Source of the DNA: Entomortierella parvispora
Lineage: Eukaryota; Mortierellomycota; Mortierellomycetes; Mortierellales; Mortierellaceae
Assembly (NCBI GenBank): GCA_963573315.1
Contig: OY752145.1
Location: 1,488,001-1,552,000 of the forward strand
Reading direction: 5' to 3'
DNA length: 64,000 bases
This document shows positions 54,501 through 63,414 of this stretch, in pieces (within the stretch, counting starts at the first letter, position 1; each line of letters begins with the position of its first letter). Under the pieces are notes generated by a model. It searched no databases. It saw only the letters and a program-made list of their open reading frames with translations, and was not told the DNA's origin. Position numbers and translations under genes: made by a program.

Positions 54501-54501
54501 A
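48553..54501 (+). CDS. TSC2: Tuberin (TSC2) homologue, Rheb GTPase-activating protein
   Basis: With TSC1 (hamartin), tuberin switches off Rheb and so restrains TORC1. A single coding exon gives 1982 residues, near the human length of about 1800. The N-terminal half is a helical HEAT-like solenoid (LRTLDELSGIVQRYPF, ELWVAVQDLLEAGVPHNAR). The middle is Ser/Pro/His-rich with a degenerate repeat (TPHHTPLHTPLHSPMHTPRQ). The Rap/Ran-GAP domain (about 1530-1720) reads HKIGVLYVGKGQSKEGEIL, TKFLTGLGSLVRL and KKRHIGNDWVTIVFNDSGSD; the Asn of IGND is the catalytic asparagine thumb, intact. After it come a poly-Gln patch and a long Gly/Ser tail (about 1860-1970). Start: the first ATG after a splice acceptor at 48542; in-frame codons upstream are probably intronic. 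The long minus-strand Pro ORF opposite the Gly tail is a shadow. Confidence 0.94.
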   Translation: MSTKPKPTTSKLNSFFKFKTKETTLHETLRLDSARPSDPIDANEIVQHLLPGSNSLQSRLRTLDELSGIVQRYPFQHISELWVAVQDLLEAGVPHNARKAAWTFMTACIRGQFDDLGMLRAIFYQTINNHEIWEDFDDKLLALQELTKDGRDVYGFEKNIVRLLAHWIASSFEQAKVAQHMSQQRQGMQKSTTSLASLSSTPHLILLQKPIPHFNTTMALLINVVKFNFVFFDELEIANLLDLLHTICINAPEDTPHTIGFLDVIVRYGYVPSEGLSTFLKILCHTTLSDHYRDQAWAITVNLMKSHSAHNAIRLLCLNLRSKSDPVLTQAHVRVLQGSIRLLQRSLWGSTPIDTLSVSYSTVLWSLKSAVDFKSKDVDEDIIQSLHILLETHTATLGDLEYEVILDILERLVALVKESTVGDAPSATPFVFGIGRNTAGPGHQPHPSNSLRDAYGKLLFQFIELYQAKSIPGITGRLMHLLASLQDHLPEETTLLLLDYYHTEHQFYPYTPNWLERLRKLVHVSVIREKRSRIRSKALATALDVYESSMEFFHDSIITNVFMDAFEQQGGETDSVLSSQLTALLISATRAASEELFPMLLNQIIDGIRCTCHVPKQPPTGVPQQQSLVSRLGMSSSLSSNAPILTHPPGPQVACRSLATAIGAIELFQHALYDPNGASRVDTIFSLLVGLAINHDVHRATRLVILDFLLCLRVDLDHRIFCSNSSTIESIVAATEQLVSEETRQDRERPPTVNVSSRSTTSQLHTTHSKQPLGPATCHPTYNWKPLMQGRTMQASPYVISYLEIASISGDKADDTNPAPLVGCAKVILNIPLYFTGLLSILEQEKDFDIYSFVIHRLPSQLFNKHLFCNSSEQVCKLRTLLVEITTKDKIPESLRNLPLSAKRQNIHILAYRALVILICYNNKFDAAGCRDLVNAFVSGLQRQATCAKICIHALVVCCFELPQSMTKHLPATVQMMSQIMSTATISVHILEFLSTVARLPMLYSNFVEDDYRRVFGIALKYIQYTQSIAASPAPSAPPSAASSPNATPQSSQSQLSVGARALPQYVLIMAYQVIDVWFMLQRLAERRKYVPYITRNLLMASEHGRRVDEQTETCLDMLARYSFANCGPKPRPSLMQQLLIGPSGKNLKLATKTWLQGTSFITVRTAHNVGWAEITVRRPSGTVSFLLKIENDMFMDSSDDLDVTSLPSLIRLQEDALATESAGQSRRPSASEKDISTDTELSLETDARQQEAQHLAAVSGLQQRLSEARPSWLSPRSTPHHTPLHTPLHSPMHTPRQTPHHTPKASPLPSGDNTPSSSPPLRSFMNAIPSKLTFEAGHHRVQTAPTEHVAVFSSPSLHPLHDSSGPLGHSQDDGSGDVDIRESRPTAHIDPSTFTAGGHFSTSSAAASATATSTSATAAGMLANLGRSKSASEHTGTSQKTGVKHAELSRGPLGGALEQTKSLLSHSVGNIRREDVRRSISLASSRNNSITNAMGRAQRFVLAQDDHRPQAMDGNTEGTRTFSKTKMETFVDPSFVFMQMTSYPDPLARDAPFLLAEDDATNRALGVLDRTPVVDFHKIGVLYVGKGQSKEGEILSNTHGSSEYTKFLTGLGSLVRLKNSKIYAGGLDLEMDFDGKYAYSHQDEITQMIFHVATMMPNYPHDVNCDGKKRHIGNDWVTIVFNDSGSDYDFGTISGQFNFMTVVVTPVSMASITSMANVSRLNQQYQQQQQQHRAEGSEPLATGSSLDDSAAGTAPSSTAVPGAYPSGPTGIVQSSKNVWFKVLMLRRPDMPEIGPLATPKIVSASELAGFTRQMALHANIYAQVYYQHLQNRVEYVSNWQERLRQIKRVKERLVAAAAATASSAGAGLGQGGAGGVGSGGGAGLNSASSTPAGTGGGPGSRASNTGGTSISGPSGGSNSNMGLGLGLGLGGTGSTSTSSGANNPGGLGAMGGGGSGSNTSGGQQQSGIMSLEPMLDFTRYA

Positions 54502-55481
54502 TTGCTGGCGCCAAAAAGAGAGCAAGTCGAATCATCTTTTTCCCAAAAAGTATCCTTTTTGCATTTCAGTTAACAAAATAAAAAAGAAAGCATCACCAAA
54601 TTTGTCTAGATAATTCTTTCGTCGACCCCGGAGCCCTGGAGAGTGCTTCGGGAGTGACAAAGCGTGGCACGGGCAGCGAATGGTCGTCGCCGCATGCATG
54701 CTGCGGGCGGGGGGCGACGCCTTTGTCGGATGAGGCGCGATCTGCCCCCCAGGTGGACCCCTCTTCGATGCTGTCCCTTCCAAAATTGTACGACCATGGC
54801 CCTGGAGAGCCTTGTGTTTCGTGGACATTAGTTTTAATTACTCTTTCCTGTTCTTGATATCTAGGGGTTGGGGCAGCAGCAGTCATCGGCAGAGAAAAGA
54901 TCGGAGCTTTGAGATGAGGTGGAATTGAGGTGCCCTATTGTCACAATTGAGCGAGCGACAAAGGGAGAGGGCGCATGTGAGCGAGAAAAAGGCACCAAAA
55001 GAAGACTCGATCGGGAGAAGACGCGAATCCTTAGGGGATCATGTAAGGAGAGTAAAAGGAAGAGAGAGCAGCTCTCGGCAGTGCCCCCGAAACGATGGCA
55101 GCCTTGAGGATGGAGTGGGAGAGATGAGGTCGACGAAGGTGCTGAGCAGAGCAGGAAGCAAGATCGGGGCGAGGCGAGACTAAGAGACGAAGCGGGTGAG
55201 AGCAGTTGGCGGATCCCTGTCCTCGCCAGAGTCCCCTGTTTTTTTAAGTGTGCAGGTTCTTTCTCTTTGTCTCCATCCATTCTACATTCACTTTTCATCC
55301 CATCCCATCCCAGTAGCAGCATCGAGAAAACAAAAAAGCATTCGCACTCGCATTCGCTGAACAATAGCAACAGCAGAACAACAGGTCCACGCGTTTATTT
55401 GTGCTGCCTGGATTGTCACTCCTCTCTCTCTCTTTCTCTACCTCCTCCTCTCCCGCCCCTTGCACAAACGATTCTTCTACC
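54502..55481. other. Intergenic, TSC2 3' UTR and FAD monooxygenase promoter
   Basis: 0.98 kb. AACAAAATAAAAAAG near 54570 is a likely poly(A) region. From about 55250 the sequence is CT-rich toward the monooxygenase ATG. No RNA gene or repeat recognised. Confidence 0.5.
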
Positions 55482-57780
55482 ATGCCCTTCTCTTCCAAAT
55501 CAAAATCCTCAGAGAGCTTTCGACCCTCGCGCTCTACAGGACCAGCTACTTCCACCTTCACCAGCTTCTCCAACACCACCGCCACCGCCTCTTCAGCTGC
55601 TAGCACCACATCCTCCTCCGACATGAGCTCCCGCCCCGTTCCTCCCTTCAAAGTGCTGATTGTTGGGGCAGGTGTTGGAGGACTGATGATGGCTGTGTGT
55701 CTGGAGCGGGCAGGGATTGACTATGTGGTTTTGGAACGTTTAACCCAGCTCGCACCTCCAAAATCAACCATCCAACTCACGGCGAATACCTTGAGGGTCA
55801 TTGAGCAACTGGGATTACTGGAAGAAGTGTTCAAGATCTCCAAGCCAGTGTCAATGGTCAAGCTTAGAAAACAGGACATGTCCATCATTGGTACCATGGA
55901 CACGACGTTTTACAAGGAGAGGTAAAGGTCACATCGTAAAAGAAATGTCGTTTTCAGCTCCACTTTGTTTGTGAGCGCGCGGCGCCCAAATAGAAAAAAA
56001 GAAAATGCCAAAAGAACGGCCAAAGGCCACATGGCGTTGGTACCTTTTGTGAGACCCTTGCGTGGGTTGAGAAAAGAGAGAGAGAGCGGGTAAAAGAATT
56101 CGAGAACGGAAGGAGGAGCATGAAAAAAAGAAAGTGAATCCGCAATAGGGTTACGGCGCGAATAGGCGGAGGAAAGGCAAAGAACGAGCTATGACCTCAG
56201 CGCAATTTGGAGATGGTACTCCTATCTTCACAGTCGGCCCTTTTGGACGAAGACAGGGAAGGGTTGAAGTTGGAGCGAGAGAAAAAGATACAGGAGTGGA
56301 AGAAACGGTACTCGACAAAGGTTCCCCGATCGCGCAATCGCTCGATCTAACGTCCAAAGCTTTTCTGCAATGCTCTTATTTCCCCCCTCTCAGGTACGGC
56401 CATTACTCCCGCATTGCTTCGCGCACAGAGTTTTGTCAGATTCTGATCTCACGGCTGCCCAGAGGCAAGATCCAATGGAACAAGTACGTGCTCGAGATCG
56501 TCTCGGGGAATGCAGGCGTCCAATGTCGCTGTGCCAACGGACACGTGGAGCAGGCCAGTATCCTCGTCGGAGCCGATGGCGCCTACAGCGCAATTCGAAA
56601 CAACTTGTTCAGGAAACTGAAAGAGAAGAATCTCTTGCCGAAATCGGATGCCGAGGCCCTGAAGTTCATGCAGAACTGTATTATCGGTGTGACCAAGCCC
56701 ATCGAGGATCTGAGTCGGTTCCCTGCTGCAGGGACCGAGTTTGCAGAGGTCAACATAGTGGTGGGCAGAGATCAACCGTACACGCTCTGGCTTTCGTCGA
56801 CTTTTTCAAACAGGATAGCCTGGTCCGTCTCGGGCAAGCTCTTGACACCAGAGGGGTCAGAGTTGAGCGAGAACTTCAAGCAGTCAGAGTTTGGACCAGA
56901 AGCTGTGGATGCCGTGTGTGCGCTGATCCAGGACATCCCGATTCCCTGGGGAGGCACGCTGGCGGACCTAATTGAGGTTACGCCCCGGGAGTACGTGACC
57001 AAGGTCATGGTCGAAGAGAAGGTAAATCGGGGGCAAGCTCTCACTATTCAACTGCTCACCGGACCTGTGTCAGTTGAATCGTGAACCTAACTCTTTCTTT
57101 TTTGGCCATGATAGCACTACAAGACATGGCATCATGGACGAACAGTGTTGATTGGAGAAGGTATAGTGGTCTCCAGTGTTACCCCTGGAAATGATCTTGC
57201 AAAACAAAATAACTGACCTCTCTGCCTCTCTGCCTCTTCTCTTTTATTTGCTTTGATCTAATTCGCGAATGGATGAATGCGTTCTTCTCCTGAAGCCTGC
57301 CATAAGGTAACCTTCCTCTCTTACAACGGGCCAACTGGTGCAGGGATGAACTCAACGCTCCCTCCTCTTACTGTTTTTTTCATGCCCGCTAACGTTTTTT
57401 CTCTCTTTATGTTGCTACAACAGTTTGTTCCATTCTCTGGTCAGGGCGCAGAGCAAGCTATCTTGGACGTGATCTGTCTTGTGAACCTGATGTATCGCCT
57501 CCCGACTCAAGCTAGCCACGAGGACTATTGCACGGCGTTCAAGACGTACTACGAACAACGATGTTCAATTGCCAAGAACGCAGTTCAGACTTCACATTTG
57601 TTTTCGCATGTGATGAACTCACAGGGGATCACGGCAGACATCAAGCGCAAAATCCTCTTCAATTTGCCTGATTGGATCACGAATTCTGCGGAGGATAAGA
57701 TCCAGAGCCGACCTTTGCTTGAATTCTTGCCCGCCGTGCCCGATCGAGGGACAAAAGCTGTCAAGGCTGTTGCTGTCTGA
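55482..57780 (+). CDS. FAD-dependent monooxygenase (PHBH fold)
   Basis: Flavin hydroxylase of the para-hydroxybenzoate hydroxylase group; substrate unknown. Five exons (55482-55921, 56394-57021, 57115-57160, 57296-57306, 57424-57780) join in frame to 493 residues. The N-terminal 50 residues are Ser/Thr-rich. The FAD-binding Rossmann motif is KVLIVGAGVGGLMMAVCLER, followed by DYVVLER, then SRTEFCQILISRLPRGKI and the DG motif ASILVGADGAYSAIRNNL. The third FAD motif is TVLIGEACHKFVPFSGQGAE, in which Glu replaces the usual Asp of GD. That motif is assembled from three exons, one of only 11 nt (CCTGCCATAAG). Intron 1 is 472 bp and contains a stretch of open frame but no conserved sequence. The C-terminus lacks the thioredoxin-like domain of phenol hydroxylases. 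Confidence 0.88.
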
Positions 57781-58694
57781 TTTTCGAGAGAGAAGAGAGA
57801 GATGGAGAGGGAGGGTGTGTGTGTGTGTGTGTGTTTGTGTGTGTGTTTGAATCCGTGCCTGATCCCACATTGTATAATATGATGAACCATTCAATAGAAT
57901 ATCTTTAATACGCCATGTCCGAGGAGAATTTCAGCAAAACAATGAGGACTCGGCAAAAGAGATCGAGAGGGCTGGCCTAAGCGAGAACGAGATCTCTCTG
58001 TGTTTTGATGTGGGCCAATGCACAGCAGCAGGCAGGCCAAAAAAAAAAACACAAATGGGACATCGTGTGCCATTGAATTGACTAACTGGCACTGAGAAAA
58101 GCAAGAGAAAGGAGACAACAATAGATGGACGGAAGGTCGCCTTTGCCGCCAAAAAGAGACAGAGAGAACGGAATCCTTTTTTCCCTCCCTTTTTTTCCGT
58201 CACTCAACCCACAGACATCACGCGCCACCACGTCCCAACACGCGCGCGCTTTGCTATTCGCCAAACACGAAAAGAGACACGCAGCTTCGGGGTTGTGTTT
58301 CTGCAATTGCCGCTGTTGGTTGCTGGTGCCTTGTTGCTGTTTGGTGGTGCTTCTGACGCTGCTGTTTGTGAGACTGTGGTGATCCCTCCTTCCATGCCCC
58401 CCTTCCTGTACTCGGCCCTTGCCCACCTCCGGAGAAACACAAAAAGGCCCTTGCTTGTGCAACTCCACACTTGCATCCCTCCTTCTCTTCTTTCTCTTGG
58501 ACAATTCCCACCCGCCACTTATTCTCTTCTCTTTCTCTGTTCTTTCTCCCCAGTATTCTCATCCTCGCTCTCTCACGCACTTTCTCTCCCTTTCTTGCAC
58601 GCTTCTTTTTCTCATTCGCACGCTCCACCTCGCTCAGCACTTCACATCCATACCCCTTCTGCCCTGTCTTTATACCCTTTATACCCCTGCACCT
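57781..58694. other. Intergenic with a TG microsatellite and F-box gene promoter
   Basis: 0.91 kb. A (GT)n tract lies at 57815-57848 just past the monooxygenase stop. From about 58430 to the F-box ATG the sequence is strongly CT-rich, with TATACCC near 58672-58684. ORFs here are low-complexity Phe/Ser/Leu translations. Confidence 0.5.
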
Positions 58695-61600
58695 ATGTCA
58701 CTCCTGTCCCTGGCTTCGATGCTTCCCCACGAGCTCCTTGTCAAAATCTTTTACAACCTCGAACAACGACCGCAACATCGTCATTCCTCCACATCTTCCA
58801 TCTCATTCTCTTCCTCACTATCCCTTCGACGGTCCGACATCCTTGTCTGCGCCCTTGTTTGCCATGACTGTAAATGTTGACCCAAAGTCTCCAGGGGGGA
58901 GGATTTGTGGGCTTTCTTCCTGTTGCTTACGCTACGCTTCTTCTCTATCTGTCTCTTTCATGCTCGATTGTAGGGTATTACGCTGCGGTCGATACTCTAT
59001 GGAGAGAGGTCGACCTTCAAAGTGTTGAATCATTTATCGACTTTGGCCGGGCATTGGATGCTTCCTTTTCGTATCTAGGAGCCGAGCCCTCGACAACAGC
59101 TCACGGTCGATACAGCACAAGCAACAGAACCGGACGAAGAGGCTATGACAAGGGGGATCACGACGACATTATTAGCCCAACAGACAACATTGACGACGAC
59201 GTTGTTCAGCTGCACAGTCAGGGGTCATTCTCGTCATTATTGTCGTTAACAACACCGTCAGAGTCAACGGGCACGAACTCCCCATCCACATCATCGTCGT
59301 CAATGGCTATTCTTAGGCCATCAAGGCGTTCAGCCCTGTCTGGAGAATCAGCGTTGTCTTCTTCCCCTGATTCTTTGTCATCGTCTCTCTGTTCATCGTC
59401 ATCATCATTACCGTCTTCGTCAACGGAGCTATCCTCGTTACTCTGTTCTCCTAGCCCAGGTAGGTAGCAAAAGGATGTTCTCAACTGTGTTTTCTCTGTC
59501 TTCTCCACATAGCCATTTTTATTTTTAACCCACTCCCTTCTTTCTTCCCTGCTTCCACGACCACTGATCCTGAGGATAAACTGGAAGAGAGATACACAAT
59601 TATAAACAGGGGGGGAGGGAAGAGGGGGAATCGAAGGGAGGGCAAAATGGCAAGCGCAGACGCAGGGGGAGGAAAAGAGAAAGCACGATTCCGCTATGCT
59701 CACTCCCACACCACTTTTTCGGACGGGCCTCGGTTTCCTCTTTCCTTTCTTTACTACTTTTTTTTTTCTTTGTTTTTTCGTCTCTTATCGAAGGGCCTGG
59801 AGGTTCCCATCGGAATGAGAACAACAACAGCGACAACAACAACGGACAGCAACAGCGACAAAAAAGAAACCTCATCCGAACCAGAGACACACACAAAACA
59901 ATCATATCGCATCGGCATTCTTGTCCGAGCTTTTTCTCCTTGTTACTTTTTCAAATGGCACCTGACCACTTGACCATTTAATGAAGCTGCATGTGCGGGA
60001 CCCGAGAGAAGAGCAAAGGGCGAAGGCAGAGCAGTGTTTTTTTTTGTTTGTCCTACCCCACATCAAGCCTTGCCAACCTAAAAAATACTAATGCAGGCGA
60101 GAGTGAGAGAGGGAGAGGGAAAGGAAGGAAGGGAGAACGGAACATAAACCGGATGTCGCTCCCACAGTCAGTTGCGGGGAAGGCCAACATTAAAGACGGA
60201 GGAACGGTTTGACGACGACTGAGGTTTTCTCGTTTTACTAACGCGATTTTTTTGTCCATGATTTATTCTCTTCGTCATGAGTAGGACCTGTCGGGTTTGC
60301 AGGAAAGAGCTACATCAGGACATTGTCTTTGGCTGGCACGAGCGACTGTCAAGGACCCAGACCATTTCCATATCTACCCTCCTGCATCACGGACCGACAT
60401 ATTTTTTCAATGTCGGCCTCCTTGACACATCTGACGTCGATCCTTCTGAACCACTGCGTGGCCCTTACGGATATCTCTGTGATCCAACTCATCACACTCT
60501 CCTCTCCTTATCTTCAACGGATCGACCTGACAGAATGTCGACTCATCACCAACTTGACTGTTCAAGTGATTGCCCAATTGTGTAGTCAACTCGAGGATCT
60601 TTGTTTGCATAGCTGTGGTCTGATTACGGACGAGGCGATCGAGGAGTTGGCCCACCAGTGCTTTCGGCTCAAGAGGATCGATCTCGGAAAGTGTTCTCGG
60701 ATTAGTGACAGGGCTCTTTTGGCTCTCCTGAAGAATTCAGGAAAGAGCATCCACCTAAACAATGAACAAAAGATGACCAGGGCTCAGAAGGCAAGGTTGA
60801 CCAGGATTGGCGTGGCTGGTTGTCGCGGGGTATCGTTCAAGGGGTTGATGGCGATTACAGATCACTTGGCTGCACCCGCTGAATCCTCGTCTTGGACCAC
60901 TGGAGGCGACTTGTCGTCCTTGGTGTCGCTCGAGTTTACATGTCCGCCACCCATTCAACTAGCACCACAGTGGCATCCGACAACAACCAAACGGGTCAAC
61001 CCCGCGACCCGCCTCTTTCAAGCGCTACCCTCCACATTGGAAGAAATTTCAATCTTTGATGCCTACTCACTGACTCATAAGGATATCGTTTGTTTGGTCG
61101 ACAAAACAGGGTCAAGTCTTAAGTCGCTCAAGCTGGACGACGCAATTGCAATCCAGTCAGAGACCTTGAGCCAGATCTTGACCTGTTGTCCCCGACTAGA
61201 AGTCTTGGCAATCCCTCGGGCGAGTCGACTGGGCAATGCGGGCGTGGTCCAGTTTGCAGAGGCCAAATGTGCACAGTCCCTAGTGGAGTTGGACCTAAGC
61301 GCCTGTAGCGAGTTGACAGACGAGTGCTTGACAAAATTGGCTACTCGACCACTTCTCGCAGTGCCTGCAGCTTCTACTCTGTTGAGGGATAAAAAAGGTA
61401 AAGGCGTCTCATCCGCAACGGAGAAGGAGAGGGAGGCAGAAGATTGCAGCTTGTTTCCAAACTTGCGACGATTGGATCTTTCCTATAATGACAAAATGAC
61501 CCTGACGGGAATTATCCCTTTGGTCATGTCGCTCAAGAACCTCTGCGCCCTCGACGTCTCTTTCTGCGGTGATGGAGTCACAACAGCCTGGAGCTCGTCT

Positions 61601-62950
61601 TTGGAGGCCCTTCGACCAATTTTGAACCCATTGTCCATGCCGACAGAGCCTGAGACGTTGACCGGACCAGACTCTCCGCAGCAAGAAGATCTAGACAATG
61701 GGGGTACTCTGTCAGAAAACATGGATGAAGGGACTCCAGACGAGGTTGGGGAGGTTGCTGTGTCGGCTCTGGTTCAGGAATCTTTACCGCCCGCTACTGT
61801 CACGCCAACTCCCCCACTCATTCCCTCGCTTCAAGCGATCGTATCGCCGATCTACTCGCCTGCCCGACGCGGATTGGGAGGGTACTCTGGTCCTCGACTA
61901 CAATCGACGATCCCGACTATTGCGACAGCTGTAGAAAACGGCACCTTGGAGGATTCGAGGCGGCGTGACTCGGCTTCTTCGATAACCTCCATCTCCTCTT
62001 GTAGCTCAGACGCGTCGGCATCCTCGTCTCTCACGTCGTTCTCTTCAATTTCTTCCGAGTCTTCAGGATCATCCTCGACGCTCTTTTCCTGCTGCTCATC
62101 CACGTCCGATACCTGTGTCGATACCCTCACTTTTGCAACAAGACAATCGGCAACGTCGGCGACCTTAATGCATCGAAGGCAAAGCGATTTCTCAAACATA
62201 ACTCACAGTCATCAACAACATTTGCTTCATCGTCGGCGGCGGAATAGCTCGTTGGATCGGATCCAATTGACAGCGCGATTCGATGTCCTGGAGGTAGTCC
62301 CCGGTCGAGTTGGATATTCAGGTGCCCCCCATCTGGACTCGTGGTTCACGTCTCAGCATCAACAGGAACTGTTGCAACTCTTCCAGATCCAAGTTCGGCA
62401 GCAGCGCGAATTGCAACTACAGCAGCAACAGCAACAGCAACAGAAGGAACAAAAACAATGGCGGCCGTCTGAAGCATCATCTTACTCGCCCTTTTTTTCC
62501 GTTTCTCCGTTCGATCAGTATGGGCTCCAGAACAGGGATAGTGAAGAATGCAAGGACGACGCTCCTGATACCGTAAGAGGATGTCGGTTGTCTGTAGATG
62601 AGGAAGCCGCAGCGGTGCTCTTGGAACTGAATGAGGTCCTGTACTTGAAAACTGGTGTTCATCCTGGAGATGTCAATCAGAACAGGGGCGGTGGCCGTTG
62701 GCGTGCACGTCCACGTCCTGATGGATTCCACGGCCCCGGCGCTGGGGGTGGAGGAATTGGAGGTGGAGCTGGAGGGGGAGCTGGAGCAAGGACTATTGGT
62801 GGCGTCAGCCTAGTAAGAGATTATCCTGGCCGACACAACAGCCGTCGAAGAAGCAGCTTGGTGGCCAAGGGTATCGTTTCTCTCAGTGGTCAGTGCGAGA
62901 TCTCTGCCTGGGGTCTCTCACTGCTGAAGGAGGAATGGGCGATGGTGTAG
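58695..62950 (+). CDS. F-box / leucine-rich-repeat protein
   Basis: Likely substrate receptor of an SCF ubiquitin ligase (Grr1/Amn1-type layout). Exons 58695-58869, 58974-59459 and 60303-62950 join in frame to 1102 residues. The F-box is at the N-terminus: SMLPHELLVKIFYNLEQ, then DILVCALVCHDWYYAAVDTL, whose WYY is created by the first splice. A Ser/Asp-rich linker is followed by LRRs of the cysteine-containing type: NHCVALTDISVIQLITLSSP, LQRIDLTECRLITNLTVQVI, LEDLCLHSCGLITDEAIEEL, LKRIDLGKCSRISDRALLAL, and further units to about 61590. The second half has poly-Ser, a Gln tract (eight Q) and a Gly-rich run. The second intron is long (843 bp) and contains an open Asn/Gln-rich stretch after an AAG acceptor-like site (59794 on) that keeps phase, a possible alternative exon. 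Confidence 0.83.
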
Positions 62951-63414
62951 GCCTTTAAAAATGCAATAAAAAAACTGCTGCAAAAACCGCGTTTGGGTCA
63001 CGTGCAAGCTTCTCCTGCTCGTGATTCTAATTCTGTCTGGTTTGCTCGTCGCGTAGGAAACAAAGCGCTGCCAACACACGATTCCGAATGCCTCGGGACA
63101 GATTCTACCGCATCCAGTCCGACACCACCACAGCTCAGATCGACGTTCATAGACGCTTTCTATAGAATTGGTTTCTTTCATCACAAATCTGAGGGTGATG
63201 AGGGGAGAGACCCTTCGCCACGTCCGTATGAAGCATCATGATTCTCAGCCTGGCCAGGAACAGCACTTTCTTTTCCTTCTGCCTTCTTGTATAAAGGTGA
63301 GTCCATGGACAGGACCGAGTACTTCTCTACACATTTTCTTCCACTCTCTCTCTCTCTTCTCGTTCACTATCATCTAGCATCATTTACAATTTATATATAC
63401 ACCTTATCTGCATC
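62951..63414. promoter_or_regulatory. Intergenic with promoter of the last secreted-protein gene
   Basis: 464 bp. AATAAAAAAAC at 62964-62974 fits the F-box gene poly(A) site. TATAAA at 63290-63295 lies 125 bp before the next ATG, followed by a CT-rich leader with TTATATATAC near 63391. No other gene seen. Confidence 0.55.
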
